DNA of 62,291 bases from an uncultured Cytophagales bacterium (GTDB lineage Bacteria > Bacteroidota > Bacteroidia > Cytophagales > Bernardetiaceae): the NCBI GenBank assembly GCA_937136415.1, contig CAKZOK010000180.1:5001-67291 (forward strand). The letters run 5' to 3'. A program made the position numbers and the translations under genes. Below the pieces are notes generated by a model that was not told the DNA's origin, did no database searches, and saw nothing but the letters and a program-made list of their open reading frames with translations. Every line of letters starts with the position of its first letter. The stretch's first letter is position 1. Below, one piece after another: positions 47,869 through 57,532 of the stretch.

Positions 47869-48498
47869 CTATTTAGGACGGCTCGTAGAACGAACACCAT
47901 ACTTAAATAAATCACCCAAATACTTAAAGAAAGAAGGGTTATTTTCTTCTTCTGTAAAATCTTTACGATTTACTTCATCTGCACCTGCTTCTTTCAAAAC
48001 AGTTTTGATTTCAGCCTCTGAAAGAGCATTTTTGGCTAAATCAATAGCAACAATATGCTTATCATCTGTGCTACGACGGTCAAAAATACGAGGAACTTTA
48101 TAAGGTTTCAAATCTTGAGAAACCAAAAACGAACCTACCATTCCGAAGGCAGAAAAAAGAACAGTCATTTCAAAAGATACAGGAACAAAATCGGGAATAG
48201 AAATAAACGGCTTTCCACCAATAATCATTGGCCAAAGTGCTCCCATCATGCCTGTTTGCATAGAGATTGCACAAGTAGTTCCTAATGCTCCAAACATAAA
48301 GGCTGCTTTTGGAAGCCAAGAATGTCCGTATCCTAAATTTTTCTCCAATCCATGAACTGGATATGGATTAAACACTTCGTAGATAGAAATTCCTTTTTCA
48401 CGAATATCATCTATGCCGTGTTTGAGGTCATCTTCATCACTATATACTCCTAATATATAATGTTTATCTACTTCCATTGTATTTGATGTATGTGCCAT
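47869..48498 (-). CDS. actD: Alternative complex III subunit ActD (DUF3341)
   Basis: The 209-residue membrane protein matches DUF3341. A soluble N-terminal ferredoxin-like part opens with YILGVYSDEDDLKHGIDDIREKGISIYEVFNPYPVHGLE. Two membrane helices follow (~70-95 and ~125-150), then a soluble C-terminal part. It is a structural subunit of the complex, lying between actC and actE. Confidence 0.92.
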   Translation of the reverse strand: MAHTSNTMEVDKHYILGVYSDEDDLKHGIDDIREKGISIYEVFNPYPVHGLEKNLGYGHSWLPKAAFMFGALGTTCAISMQTGMMGALWPMIIGGKPFISIPDFVPVSFEMTVLFSAFGMVGSFLVSQDLKPYKVPRIFDRRSTDDKHIVAIDLAKNALSEAEIKTVLKEAGADEVNRKDFTEEENNPSFFKYLGDLFKYGVRSTSRPK

Positions 48499-48557
48499 AA
48501 TTATATATATGTCTAATTATTTATTTGTTAATTAATTGATTAAAATTAAAAAACAAT

Positions 48558-49961
48558 TTAAACAACATTATGAGGGTCTTTAATGGTATCTCTATTTTTA
48601 TAAACGTGTTGGTTTGATGATTTCAATACTGCTTTTACTTCTGCCATATTTATCACTGGGAAAAACTTAGCAAACAAGAAGAACAATGTAAAGAACAATC
48701 CAAAAGTAAATACATAACACATTACGTCCCAAGCAGTTGGGCTAAAATATGTCCAAGAAGAAGGGAGGTAGTCATTATGAAGCGAAGTAACAATAATTAC
48801 AAAACGTTCAAACCACATTCCGATATTTACAATAATAGAAAGAATGAAAGTAAGGACAATACTTGTACGAACTTTCTTAAACCAAAATACTTGGGGAGAA
48901 ATTACATTACAAGTCATCATGGCCCAATACGCCCACCAATAATCTCCTGTCGAACGATTGATAAAACAGTACTGCTCATAAGGAACACCTGAATACCACG
49001 CCATAAATAATTCTGTAATATAAGCAATACCTACGATTGAACCTGTTACCATAATGATAATGTTCATCAATTCGATATGCTCTAAAGTAATATAATGTTC
49101 TAATTTATAAACCTTACGAGTAATAAGCATAAGGGTAAGCACCATTGCAAAACCAGAGAAAATCGCTCCTGCAACAAAGTAAGGAGGGAAAATTGTTGTG
49201 TGCCACCCCGGTATTACCGAAGTTGCAAAGTCCATACTTACAATCGTATGTACTGAAAGTACAAGAGGTGTAGAAAGACCAGCCAAAATCAATGACATAG
49301 CTTCATAATGAACCCACGCCTTTGCTCCACCTAACCACCCAAGACTAAGTACACCATAAAAAATACGACCAAAGCGAGTAATAGCACGGTCACGAATGGT
49401 TGCAAAATCTGGAACAAGCCCCATATACCAAAAAACAAGGGATACAGAGAAGTAAGTTGAGATGGCAAAAACGTCCCAAAGAAGTGGGGAATTGAAGTTT
49501 ACCCAAAGCGAACCAAATGTGTTCGGAATAGGTAATACCCAATATGCTCCCAACCATGGACGACCCATGTGAACAATAGGCCAAACGGCTGCACAAATAA
49601 CGGCAAAAATTGTCATTGCTTCTGCTGCTCGGTTAATAGCTGTACGCCATTTTTGACGGAAAAGTAAAAGTACGGCAGAAATAAGTGTTCCTGCGTGTCC
49701 GATACCTACCCACCAAACAAAGTTGGTAATATCCCAAGCCCATTGTACGGTTTTGTTCAAACCCCAACGACCAATTCCGTTCCAAAGCATATCTCCTAGA
49801 AATGCTCCTCCTGCTACAAGCAGAACTAAAGCAAAAGCAAAAGCACCCCACCATAACGGAGCTGGGCTATCTTCTACTCTTCCTGCAATATCCTTTGTAA
49901 TGTCGTGATAGGTCTTATCACCAGTTACTAAGGGTTCTCGTACATCTGATATTATTTGCAT
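48558..49961 (-). CDS. actC: Alternative complex III subunit ActC (NrfD-like membrane subunit 1)
   Basis: A 467-residue NrfD/PsrC-family protein with about ten membrane helices. Typical segments are WWVGIGHAGTLISAVLLLFRQKWRTAINR, STPLVLSVHTIVSMDFATSVIPGWH and NVISPQVFWFKKVR. It binds menaquinol and connects to the iron-sulfur part of ActB. Length is normal. Confidence 0.94.
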   Translation of the reverse strand: MQIISDVREPLVTGDKTYHDITKDIAGRVEDSPAPLWWGAFAFALVLLVAGGAFLGDMLWNGIGRWGLNKTVQWAWDITNFVWWVGIGHAGTLISAVLLLFRQKWRTAINRAAEAMTIFAVICAAVWPIVHMGRPWLGAYWVLPIPNTFGSLWVNFNSPLLWDVFAISTYFSVSLVFWYMGLVPDFATIRDRAITRFGRIFYGVLSLGWLGGAKAWVHYEAMSLILAGLSTPLVLSVHTIVSMDFATSVIPGWHTTIFPPYFVAGAIFSGFAMVLTLMLITRKVYKLEHYITLEHIELMNIIIMVTGSIVGIAYITELFMAWYSGVPYEQYCFINRSTGDYWWAYWAMMTCNVISPQVFWFKKVRTSIVLTFILSIIVNIGMWFERFVIIVTSLHNDYLPSSWTYFSPTAWDVMCYVFTFGLFFTLFFLFAKFFPVINMAEVKAVLKSSNQHVYKNRDTIKDPHNVV

Positions 49962-50097
49962 GATGATGTAATAATGTTGTGATGATTATCTAATTATTTT
50001 CTTTAATATATTTAAAAACAAGATTTGCAATTAACTACTTTTTAATATAAACAATTTACTACAAACCTTATTTATTTGTGTTTTTTTCTATCCAAAA

Positions 50098-53000
50098 TTA
50101 AGAAGGAGTAGCTTCTGTTGTTGCTTCAGTAGCTTGAGTTGCCCCACCACCAGAAGGAACAAATTGTTCTTCTTGATTACGAACCTTAGTCAAATACCAA
50201 ACATTCGGACGAGTATTAATCTCATGAAGAACATTATAAGCACGTTTGTCTAATTCAGGCTCTAATAATTTAACAATTTCGCTATCTCTATTATTCAAAT
50301 CTCCAAAAGTGATTGCATTTGTAGGACACGCACTAGCACAAGCAGTAACTACTTCACCATCACGTACCTTACGGCTTTCACGTTTTGCAGATAATTTACC
50401 TTCTTGAATTCTTTGTACACAAAGTGAACATTTTTCCATTACACCACGAGAACGAACTGTAACATCTGGATTCAATACCATTTTGCCAAGTGCATTATTC
50501 ATGTTATAATCAAATTCTTCATTATTGTGATACTTAAACCAGTTGAAACGACGAACTTTGTAAGGACAGTTATTAGCACAATATTTTGTGCCTACACAAC
50601 GGTTGTATGTCATTTGATTAATACCCTCTGAACTATGTGTAGTTGCAGCAACTGGACAAACAGTTTCACAAGGAGCATTATTACAATGCTGACACATCAT
50701 TGGTTGGAATACAACTTCTGGATTTTCAGAAACATCTTTTAATTTAGGATAATCAGAAGCTCCTGGGCTTGCATTAGGTGCTAATTTAATTGAAGAAGTA
50801 TAATAACGGTCAATACGCATCCAGTGCATTTCACGACGATTTTCTACTTCTGTCTTTCCAACAACTGGAACGTTGTTTTCCATACTACAAGCTACCAAAC
50901 AAGCCGAACACCCCGTACAAGTATTCAAGTCAATGACCATTCCCCAATGGTGAAGGTTATATTCAAAAGTATCTGCTGCATATTCATCACGTTCACGCTG
51001 ACGAACTAACCAGTTATCTTCTGTCCCTGGTTTGATACTGCTAGTTGCTTTTGCTTCAGCATTTGCTATTTTATCATTATCTGAGCCATAACCATCACTA
51101 TCAATATCCCAAATTGAAATATCAGTAGGTTCGGTTTTCTGACCGTCCATTGTAACTTTAGGGTCATATTTTTTGGCTATCAAATTATCACTATCACCTT
51201 GATAATCTTTTAAAATAGCTTCTTGAATAATTGTTTCACGACCTAAATAAGTTTGGTGTGTTTGAGTACGAGCAATTTTTTCAGTACTGTCTGCTTTTGT
51301 AATTGTTACACCACTTGTACGTGTATATTGGATAAATCCATCACGCATAGAAAGCATTTTGTAAGCATTTGCTCCACCTGCTTCAAGAGAAACTTTACCT
51401 AAATTATTATTATTTTCTTCCTTATGCCCATAACCTAATGAAATTGCAATCGTATTGGCTGGCATACCTGGTTGAATGATTACAGGAAGGGTATATTCCA
51501 AACCATCTACTTTAACTAATGCTTGTGAAGTCTTTACCTCAACAGTTTCAAACCCAAGCTCTTTTGCTTTGAGCATAGAAACGAGAACAGCATGCCCCCA
51601 AGTCAGTTTTGTGATTGGGTCTGGTGTTTCTTGAATCCAAGGATTATTTGCCATTGAGCCTGTTCCCATTACAGGAGCAGCATAAACTACTAATTCTACA
51701 TTTTCTCCTGTTTCAGCAACAGTCGTTTTGTAGTTTTTATTAATATTAGCTATTACACTAGACCAATTACCGTCTGTATAAACTAATTCTTTTGTTTCTA
51801 TATTTTGTTGTACAGGAGCAATAACAAGCTCTTCTGCTACGGAAATTGTGTCATTTTGAGCTACCTCAGCAGGCATAACAGCATCAGAAGTAGAAGTACT
51901 ATCTGTTGTCATTGTTTCTGTTACTGATGCAATAGCATTATTAGACGATTGCATTTTGCGAGTATAAACTCCATCATGAAGCCATTTTTTCCATGCACTT
52001 TCAAAGTTCATTCCTTTCATAGAAAGACCTTTGTTTTTCCAGCTTTTTTGAAGGTAAGTGTAATAATCGCCCTCCATTGATGCCCACTTCATTAGGCTAT
52101 CTTGAAACTGACGAGTATCAAAAATTGGGTTGATGGTAGGCTGAACAAGACTTAAATAGCCTGCTTTTGGTTCTGCATCATTCCAAGATTCTAAATAATG
52201 ACGGTCTGGAGTAAGGTACTGACAAGAGTTTGCAGTTACATCAATTCTATCAGAAGTAGAAATTGATAATTTAGCTTTTGAAAGAGCTGCTGCAATATCC
52301 CCACCTTTTGGATGGTCATAAACAGGATTACAGTTGTAGAAAATTACACCTGCACCACCCTGCAAATCTTTTACAAACTCACTCATTTGCTTATCATTAC
52401 CCTTGCGTTGGTACGAAGGGTTTTGCATATCAATCGTTTTGCCATAGCTTCCTAGCTTTTGATTGATTGCATTTACAAGCTGTTGAACATCAGGGTCATT
52501 CGAACCAGAAACTACAAGAGCTTTTCCATTAGCATTTTGTAAATCTTTAAGAAGTTGTTTGTAGTTTTTATCTAAAACAGCATTTTCAAACTTAAAAGAA
52601 CCACCAGTATTTCCACCAATAGCCTTGTAAAGAGCTGCTACAATAGCACCTTCTTGAGAAGGAGAAATTGGCAAACGATAATCTGCCGATGCTCCTGTAT
52701 TTGAATAAACTGATTCAATTTGATAATGACGGGACATCGTTTGTTTCTTTTCCGAAATCTTACGTGTCTTAGCGTATTGTACAGAATGCTCAACTTGCGA
52801 AAGCCAAAAGCCTAAAAAGTCAGCATTAATAGAAACAATAAGGTCAGCTTTATCAAAATTATAACTAGGAATTACTTTTCTGCCAAAACTACGATAATTG
52901 GCTTCTATCATACCAGAAACAGAAACAGGGTCATAAGACACATGCTTTGCTCCAGTTTTAGCACAAAATTCATTTATAAGTTGTTGTGTTGTCGGACTTA

Positions 53001-53586
53001 CAACAGTCTGACTAACAATACGAAGATTAGAACCCAAAGAAGAAATTTTTGAAGAAATTTCGTTATCAATCGTTTTCCAATCTGTTTTTGCTTTGTCTTT
53101 TAGAGGGTGTTTTACCTTTTCGTTGTCATACAATCCTAAAACAGATGCACTAATACGAGCATTTATTTTACCTTTTGTAAATGTTTTTGCAGACGGAGTT
53201 CCAGAATTTCCTTCTACCAAAATAGGTCGTCCTTCACGAGTTTTAATCAAAACTGGACTTGCTTCGCCTCCTTCAATAAAGGTAGAGGCATAATAATTTG
53301 GAATAGTTGGAACTATTTCTTCTGGAGCTGTAAGGTAAGGAATAGTATGTCTAACAGGAGCTTCACAGGCAGTCAAAGAAACTGCTGCTACACTAAATCC
53401 CATTACTTTTAAGAAATCACGACGAGAACTTTTTGTTATATCATCGTCTTCTTCTTCAGTATTATCTCCATAAGCATCTTTTATTTTAAGATCTTGAGGA
53501 AATTCTTTTTCAGCGTTTTGGATAAAATCGGGGTCGTTCTTTAATTGTTCGATGCCCTTCCAATATATGCGTTCACTTAATTTCAT
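50098..53586 (-). CDS. actB: Alternative complex III subunit ActB (molybdopterin-type fold fused to Fe-S protein)
   Basis: The 1,162-residue periplasmic subunit begins with a twin-arginine signal (SSRRDFLKVMGFSVAAVSLTAC, RR at 55-56). Then come a molybdopterin-oxidoreductase-like part that lacks its cofactor in known ACIIIs and an iron-sulfur part. Fe-S motifs: CTGCSACLVAC (~900), CQHCNNAPCETVC, CVGTKYCANNC and CSLCVQR/CASAC. Together these support three 4Fe-4S clusters and one 3Fe-4S cluster in the family. A Ser/Thr/Ala-rich insertion (~540-610) separates parts of the first domain. It passes electrons from the quinol site to the haems. Confidence 0.94.
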   Translation of the reverse strand: MKLSERIYWKGIEQLKNDPDFIQNAEKEFPQDLKIKDAYGDNTEEEDDDITKSSRRDFLKVMGFSVAAVSLTACEAPVRHTIPYLTAPEEIVPTIPNYYASTFIEGGEASPVLIKTREGRPILVEGNSGTPSAKTFTKGKINARISASVLGLYDNEKVKHPLKDKAKTDWKTIDNEISSKISSLGSNLRIVSQTVVSPTTQQLINEFCAKTGAKHVSYDPVSVSGMIEANYRSFGRKVIPSYNFDKADLIVSINADFLGFWLSQVEHSVQYAKTRKISEKKQTMSRHYQIESVYSNTGASADYRLPISPSQEGAIVAALYKAIGGNTGGSFKFENAVLDKNYKQLLKDLQNANGKALVVSGSNDPDVQQLVNAINQKLGSYGKTIDMQNPSYQRKGNDKQMSEFVKDLQGGAGVIFYNCNPVYDHPKGGDIAAALSKAKLSISTSDRIDVTANSCQYLTPDRHYLESWNDAEPKAGYLSLVQPTINPIFDTRQFQDSLMKWASMEGDYYTYLQKSWKNKGLSMKGMNFESAWKKWLHDGVYTRKMQSSNNAIASVTETMTTDSTSTSDAVMPAEVAQNDTISVAEELVIAPVQQNIETKELVYTDGNWSSVIANINKNYKTTVAETGENVELVVYAAPVMGTGSMANNPWIQETPDPITKLTWGHAVLVSMLKAKELGFETVEVKTSQALVKVDGLEYTLPVIIQPGMPANTIAISLGYGHKEENNNNLGKVSLEAGGANAYKMLSMRDGFIQYTRTSGVTITKADSTEKIARTQTHQTYLGRETIIQEAILKDYQGDSDNLIAKKYDPKVTMDGQKTEPTDISIWDIDSDGYGSDNDKIANAEAKATSSIKPGTEDNWLVRQRERDEYAADTFEYNLHHWGMVIDLNTCTGCSACLVACSMENNVPVVGKTEVENRREMHWMRIDRYYTSSIKLAPNASPGASDYPKLKDVSENPEVVFQPMMCQHCNNAPCETVCPVAATTHSSEGINQMTYNRCVGTKYCANNCPYKVRRFNWFKYHNNEEFDYNMNNALGKMVLNPDVTVRSRGVMEKCSLCVQRIQEGKLSAKRESRKVRDGEVVTACASACPTNAITFGDLNNRDSEIVKLLEPELDKRAYNVLHEINTRPNVWYLTKVRNQEEQFVPSGGGATQATEATTEATPS

Positions 53587-53616
53587 TATAGTAGGTTTAA
53601 GTAGTTGAGCGATAAA

Positions 53617-54996
53617 TTAATAGTGACATTTAGAACATTCCAGACCACCAATATCTTCAACTTTTAATGGTTCTTTAGATGTAGAGTTATGCAATTTGAT
53701 AAGATTATCATAATAATCATTTCCTTGTGCATTTACATCCCATTCACGGTGGCAGTTGATACACCAACCCATAGTAAGTAGCGACACTTGTTGTACTACT
53801 TCCATTTCTTTAATATTACCATGACAAGTTTCACATTCAAGCCCAGCCACTTTTACGTGTTGAGAGTGATTAAAATACGAAAGGTCTGGTAAGTTATGAA
53901 TACGAACCCATTGAATAGGCTCATTTTTTTCAATAGCTGTATAAATTTTTTCTATTTCTGGAGAACCACGACGAAGCTCGCCATGACAATTCATACATAC
54001 ATTTGCAGAAGGAATAACGGCTGCTTTTCCTTTTTCTACTCCTGAATGACAGAATTTACAATCAATTTCGTAAAAACCTGCGTGAAGTTTATGAGAGAAT
54101 TTAATCGGTTGAGTAGGAGCATATCCTTGTTGCACACCGATTGTCCAAAGCCCTGCAAAAAGTTCTTTTGCACCTACGGATACTAATATGAATAATACCA
54201 CACCAATAAATCCAGCACTTGTAAAGAAGGCTTTGAAATCAAATATAGATTGAGAAACTACTGTATCTTCGTCTTGGTCTAGTTTTTCTTTTTGTAAATA
54301 TCCTGATAAAACCGAAATCAAGACAACCAATACCAAAGCAACAACTAATAAAAGGGCAATCAGACCAATAATAACTGATAATAAAAGACCAGAATTAGCT
54401 CCACTCTCTTGAACTTTATTACCATCGTCAGGAAGATCAACAACAGCAACAGGAACTGGAACAGTTTTGATATACTCTAATATAGAAACAATTTGCTCGT
54501 CTTTAAAGAAATCATGATTTGGCATCATCTGACCATACTCCTTGTAGAGCTTGGCTGCATATTGATTCCCTCCCATGATTGTCTTTTCTGGGTATTTGAT
54601 AAAATTGATAAGCTCTGCACGACCAGACCAACGAGATTCGACTCCCTTTAGTGCAGGACCTACTACCTTTTCGTGAACAGCGTGACATTGAGCACAGTTC
54701 CCTTCAAAGAGTTCTTGTCCTTTTGCAATCATTTCAGGAGTTGCACCATCTGTAGCAGTGTCTGCAACATCTGTTGTTGCAGCTCCATCATCAATAGTTT
54801 GTGTTGTTGAGTCTGGGTCATTTTGAGCATAAGCACTCTGTATAGAGAGTGTTGTTATGGTCGAAAATACCAATAACATCAAAGCAAAACCAAAAGCACT
54901 CCCTGCAACACTTCTTTTAAGGCTTCGTTTGAACGAACAAAGCGCATTTGCCTTATCAGAATATGATTTTTGTATTAGTAGTTGTTTGAATAACAT
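53617..54996 (-). CDS. actA: Alternative complex III subunit ActA, multihaem cytochrome c
   Basis: The 459-residue protein (start ATG 54996, before the signal anchor) has one haem motif CAQCH in an N-terminal cytochrome c domain (~residue 100). Two membrane helices follow (~195-220 and ~255-275), then a C-terminal block with CKFCH, CMNCH, CETCH, CINCH and CSKCH (~312-459). Six CXXCH in total, one more than the pentahaem ActA described for Rhodothermus. It opens the cluster actABCDEF-coxB-coxA and is driven by a good promoter at 55124-55154. Confidence 0.92.
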   Translation of the reverse strand: MLFKQLLIQKSYSDKANALCSFKRSLKRSVAGSAFGFALMLLVFSTITTLSIQSAYAQNDPDSTTQTIDDGAATTDVADTATDGATPEMIAKGQELFEGNCAQCHAVHEKVVGPALKGVESRWSGRAELINFIKYPEKTIMGGNQYAAKLYKEYGQMMPNHDFFKDEQIVSILEYIKTVPVPVAVVDLPDDGNKVQESGANSGLLLSVIIGLIALLLVVALVLVVLISVLSGYLQKEKLDQDEDTVVSQSIFDFKAFFTSAGFIGVVLFILVSVGAKELFAGLWTIGVQQGYAPTQPIKFSHKLHAGFYEIDCKFCHSGVEKGKAAVIPSANVCMNCHGELRRGSPEIEKIYTAIEKNEPIQWVRIHNLPDLSYFNHSQHVKVAGLECETCHGNIKEMEVVQQVSLLTMGWCINCHREWDVNAQGNDYYDNLIKLHNSTSKEPLKVEDIGGLECSKCHY

Positions 54997-55123
54997 ATTT
55001 TTTAAATAATATAGGTGACAAGCACAAAATGATATGAAATTAATAATGAATAAACTACCCTCTTTTTTCAAGAAAAATAGACAAACATATTTAGCTTCTA
55101 TGAGGCTGTGCTGTTTTCGTTTA

Positions 55124-55154
55124 CAAAATTAGTATGCGTATTGGTTTTTATCAA
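55124..55154 (-). promoter_or_regulatory. Promoter of the act operon
   Basis: TTG (55152-55154), a 20-base spacer and TAATTTTG (55124-55131) on the minus strand match the consensus. The leader to the chosen actA start is ~125 bases. The rest of 55155-55640 is AT-rich; a 67-codon frame at 55260-55463 is not supported. Confidence 0.6.
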
Positions 55155-55643
55155 TATTTATTTCAAAATCTATCGAATTTTGTTTTTTGACAAAAAACAC
55201 CAACTAACTGAATTACAGACCATTACATTTTTTAAGAAAAATTTTAAAGGTAATTTAAAATGATTCTAAATAAATTTAAAGGCTTTTTTCACTTGTTTTT
55301 TAAAAAAACAGAAATTTGGCATTCATTCTATCAAATAAATCTTAATGTCCTTTTTACCAAAAATTCAAATTTATTAGCTCCTCTTAAACTTCATTTTCAA
55401 GTCTCTTTATTTTATTTTGAGAGAAAACAAATAGCAGTTCATATTTCTTATAATATGTCTTAGAAATTTTTTGATTGATAATTTTAATCAAAAATATCCA
55501 AGAAGTATTTTATTTGCCTTTTATTGAAAGACAAAGCTAACTTTCTTTTTTTAAAAAATCTACTTTAAAAAGGTTATTACACGATTTTTTTACTAAAAAC
55601 TAAAAAAATATTTTATTCTCTATCTTTTTGATAAAAAAATGTT

Positions 55644-55651
55644 TACCTTTG
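55644..55651 (+). promoter_or_regulatory. -7 box ahead of the 51-residue gene
   Basis: TACCTTTG matches TAnnTTTG exactly, 37 bases before the start codon. No TTG is well placed upstream, so the -33 element is doubtful. Confidence 0.4.
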
Positions 55652-55687
55652 CGTCCTTAGTTTTCGAAAACGCTAAACCACAAAATT

Positions 55688-55843
55688 ATGTCAGTTACTA
55701 GATTAGAACGCAAATTGAAGCGTCGTCGTCGTGCGTCTGTTGCACGTCAAAAAATGCTTAAAAATAATAACTTTGTTCCTCCAATGCTTAATGTAGATGT
55801 TGAGGCAATCAAAGCAGAATTTGAAAAAAATAAAAAAGCGTAG
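55688..55843 (+). CDS. Small basic protein, 51 residues
   Basis: ATG at 55688 opens a frame of 51 codons ending TAG. The product starts MSVTRLERKLKRRRRASVAR and continues to a short acidic/neutral tail (NVDVEAIKAEFEKNKKA). The N-terminal half is very Arg/Lys-rich, so it probably binds nucleic acid or the ribosome. A TAnnTTTG box is upstream and a terminator lies right after it, so it is a single-gene unit. I do not recognise a named family, although the composition recalls small ribosome-associated proteins. Confidence 0.7.
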   Translation: MSVTRLERKLKRRRRASVARQKMLKNNNFVPPMLNVDVEAIKAEFEKNKKA

Positions 55844-55868
55844 GTCTATCTATAAAGACCAAAACATA

Positions 55869-55910
55869 TAAAAGACCTTTATTCTAATTATTTAGAGTAA
55901 AGGTTTTTTT
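55869..55910 (+). terminator. Terminator after the 51-residue gene
   Basis: Arms AGACCTTTATTCTAA and TTAGAGTAAAGGTTT form a hairpin followed by seven T. It lies 25 bases after the stop codon. Confidence 0.75.
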
Positions 55911-56343
55911 GTGTGCTTTATGGAATTGGTTGCTCTTTATTTCTCAGATATTTTAACTTCATTAAGGGTTAAAACTGTTTAGTATCCTCCTACATAATTG
56001 AATTTTGAAAACAGTTTTGTAAAAACTTCTTGTATTTAAAGCCTAAGAATCTTAAAGCTCCTTAGAATTTCGAAAAACATTTTTTATTACATTATATAAT
56101 GTCAGTACAGTTCAAAAGTCAATTATCTGATGCCTTGAAGGCGTACTGATAAGTTAATGTTTGCTTGAGTTACAACTTAAAATCATATAAAAGTGTCTTT
56201 TAATTTCTATTCTATTCCTTATTTGTCACAGATAGAAAATTTAGTGGCAATTTTTGCCTAAAAAGTATAGAAAAATACAAAAAAAAACATTAAAGCACAT
56301 CTAATTTAATAGAAAAATATCATTTTTTATTTGACTGGACAGA
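55911..56343. other. Non-coding AT-rich stretch upstream of the PorP/SprF-like gene
   Basis: No supported gene. It contains one CCTAAGAA...CCTTAG palindrome (56041-56072), a small hairpin GCCTTGAAGGC (56133-56143) and otherwise AT-rich sequence. Confidence 0.5.
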
Positions 56344-56375
56344 TTGAAAAAAATAGATTTTAGGCTTTATTTTTG
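56344..56375 (+). promoter_or_regulatory. Promoter of the PorP/SprF-LRR pair
   Basis: TTG (56344-56346), a 21-base spacer and TATTTTTG (56368-56375) match the consensus. The leader to the PorP/SprF start at 56512 is about 130 bases. Confidence 0.5.
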
Positions 56376-56511
56376 CTCTCATACAAGAAAAAAACACAAA
56401 AATATTTACAAATCAATTAGTTATCGATAAAATTATTCTTTTTTTTATCTCTTTTTTCAAACTAAATGATATATATCCTTTTTTAATTTAATTTCTGAAC
56501 AGAATAAAAAT

Positions 56512-57489
56512 ATGATAATTCGAATAACTTTTATATGTTTTTTTACTCTTGTAAGTTTTTGTTCTATTCAAGCCCAAAACTTATTTTATTCAGGAAACTA
56601 CCTTTGGAATTGGTCAAATATCAACCCTGCTGCCTTAGGTACTGAAAATGCTTTGGATATAAAAATGAGTTATCACAAACAATGGAGTGGATTAGAGGGC
56701 GCACCAAACAATTTTTCATTTTTGGCACAAACTCCTCTTTTTCAACAAAAAACAGAGATTTTATCACAAAATTATCATGCAACAGGATTAGAAGGCTATC
56801 ACAATCAAGCAGGACTATGGAGTGAAACTGGGCTTTATGCTCGTTATGCCTATCATTTGACACTTTCGCAGCGTGATGAATGGAATCCAAATTCTAGGCT
56901 TCGAATGTCTTTTGGAGCTAGTTTTGGATTCAAAACGATTGGCTTTGATGCTTCAAAGGCAACTTTACATAATCCAAATGATAATATAATTCAGAACAAT
57001 CAACAAAGCACTATTCCAGATGCAAATATAGGGATTTGGCTAAGAAATGACCGTTTTTTTGGAGGTTTTGGGATTTATCAATTATTTGAAAATAATGTAA
57101 ATATAGGGCAATCAAATAATTTAGAACGTTATTACAATCTGACAACAGGCGCAAATATAAATCTAACCAAAAATATTATTTTATCGCCCTCTGCTCTAAT
57201 AAATATAAACAAAACAACAGCTATTAATTGGGATTTGAACGCCAAATTAGCCTATAATGATTTGGTTTGGGTCGCTCTCAATTATCGTCATAAAAGAGCT
57301 GTTCAGACTTTTTTAGGCACTCGTGTTACTTCTTGGTTAGACATTGCCTATTCATATCAATTTTCTACGTTTCTAAAAAATAATGAGAATAATTTCAATT
57401 CATTAGGAACAACAAATGAAATTTTATTAGGAATCCGTTTTTTTAATAAAAAAGTAGATTCAGATGAAAAAAGAAATTCTATTTTTTAA
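56512..57489 (+). CDS. PorP/SprF-family Type IX secretion-associated outer membrane protein
   Basis: The 325-residue protein has a signal peptide (FICFFTLVSFCSIQAQ) and the PorP/SprF opening (NLFYSGNYLWNWSNINPAALGTENALDIKMSYHKQWSGLEGAP...FSFLAQTPLF). Beta-barrel-type strands follow, ending with IAYSYQFSTFL and EILLGIRFF. SprF of Flavobacterium helps deliver and attach the adhesin SprB, a Type IX cargo with a type B C-terminal domain. Here the next gene encodes a protein with SprB-like repeats and such a domain, fitting a dedicated partner pair. The end of this gene lies 43 bases before the chosen start of the next. Confidence 0.9.
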   Translation: MIIRITFICFFTLVSFCSIQAQNLFYSGNYLWNWSNINPAALGTENALDIKMSYHKQWSGLEGAPNNFSFLAQTPLFQQKTEILSQNYHATGLEGYHNQAGLWSETGLYARYAYHLTLSQRDEWNPNSRLRMSFGASFGFKTIGFDASKATLHNPNDNIIQNNQQSTIPDANIGIWLRNDRFFGGFGIYQLFENNVNIGQSNNLERYYNLTTGANINLTKNIILSPSALININKTTAINWDLNAKLAYNDLVWVALNYRHKRAVQTFLGTRVTSWLDIAYSYQFSTFLKNNENNFNSLGTTNEILLGIRFFNKKVDSDEKRNSIF

Positions 57490-57532
57490 CCTCCTATTTT
57501 ATCAAAAAATAGAATATACCCCTTACAAAATC

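Noticed and set aside
55260..55463. 67-codon plus-strand frame between actA and the 51-residue gene
   Set aside because: Lies in AT-rich intergenic DNA, begins within the region behind the act promoter and shows no domain or start signal.
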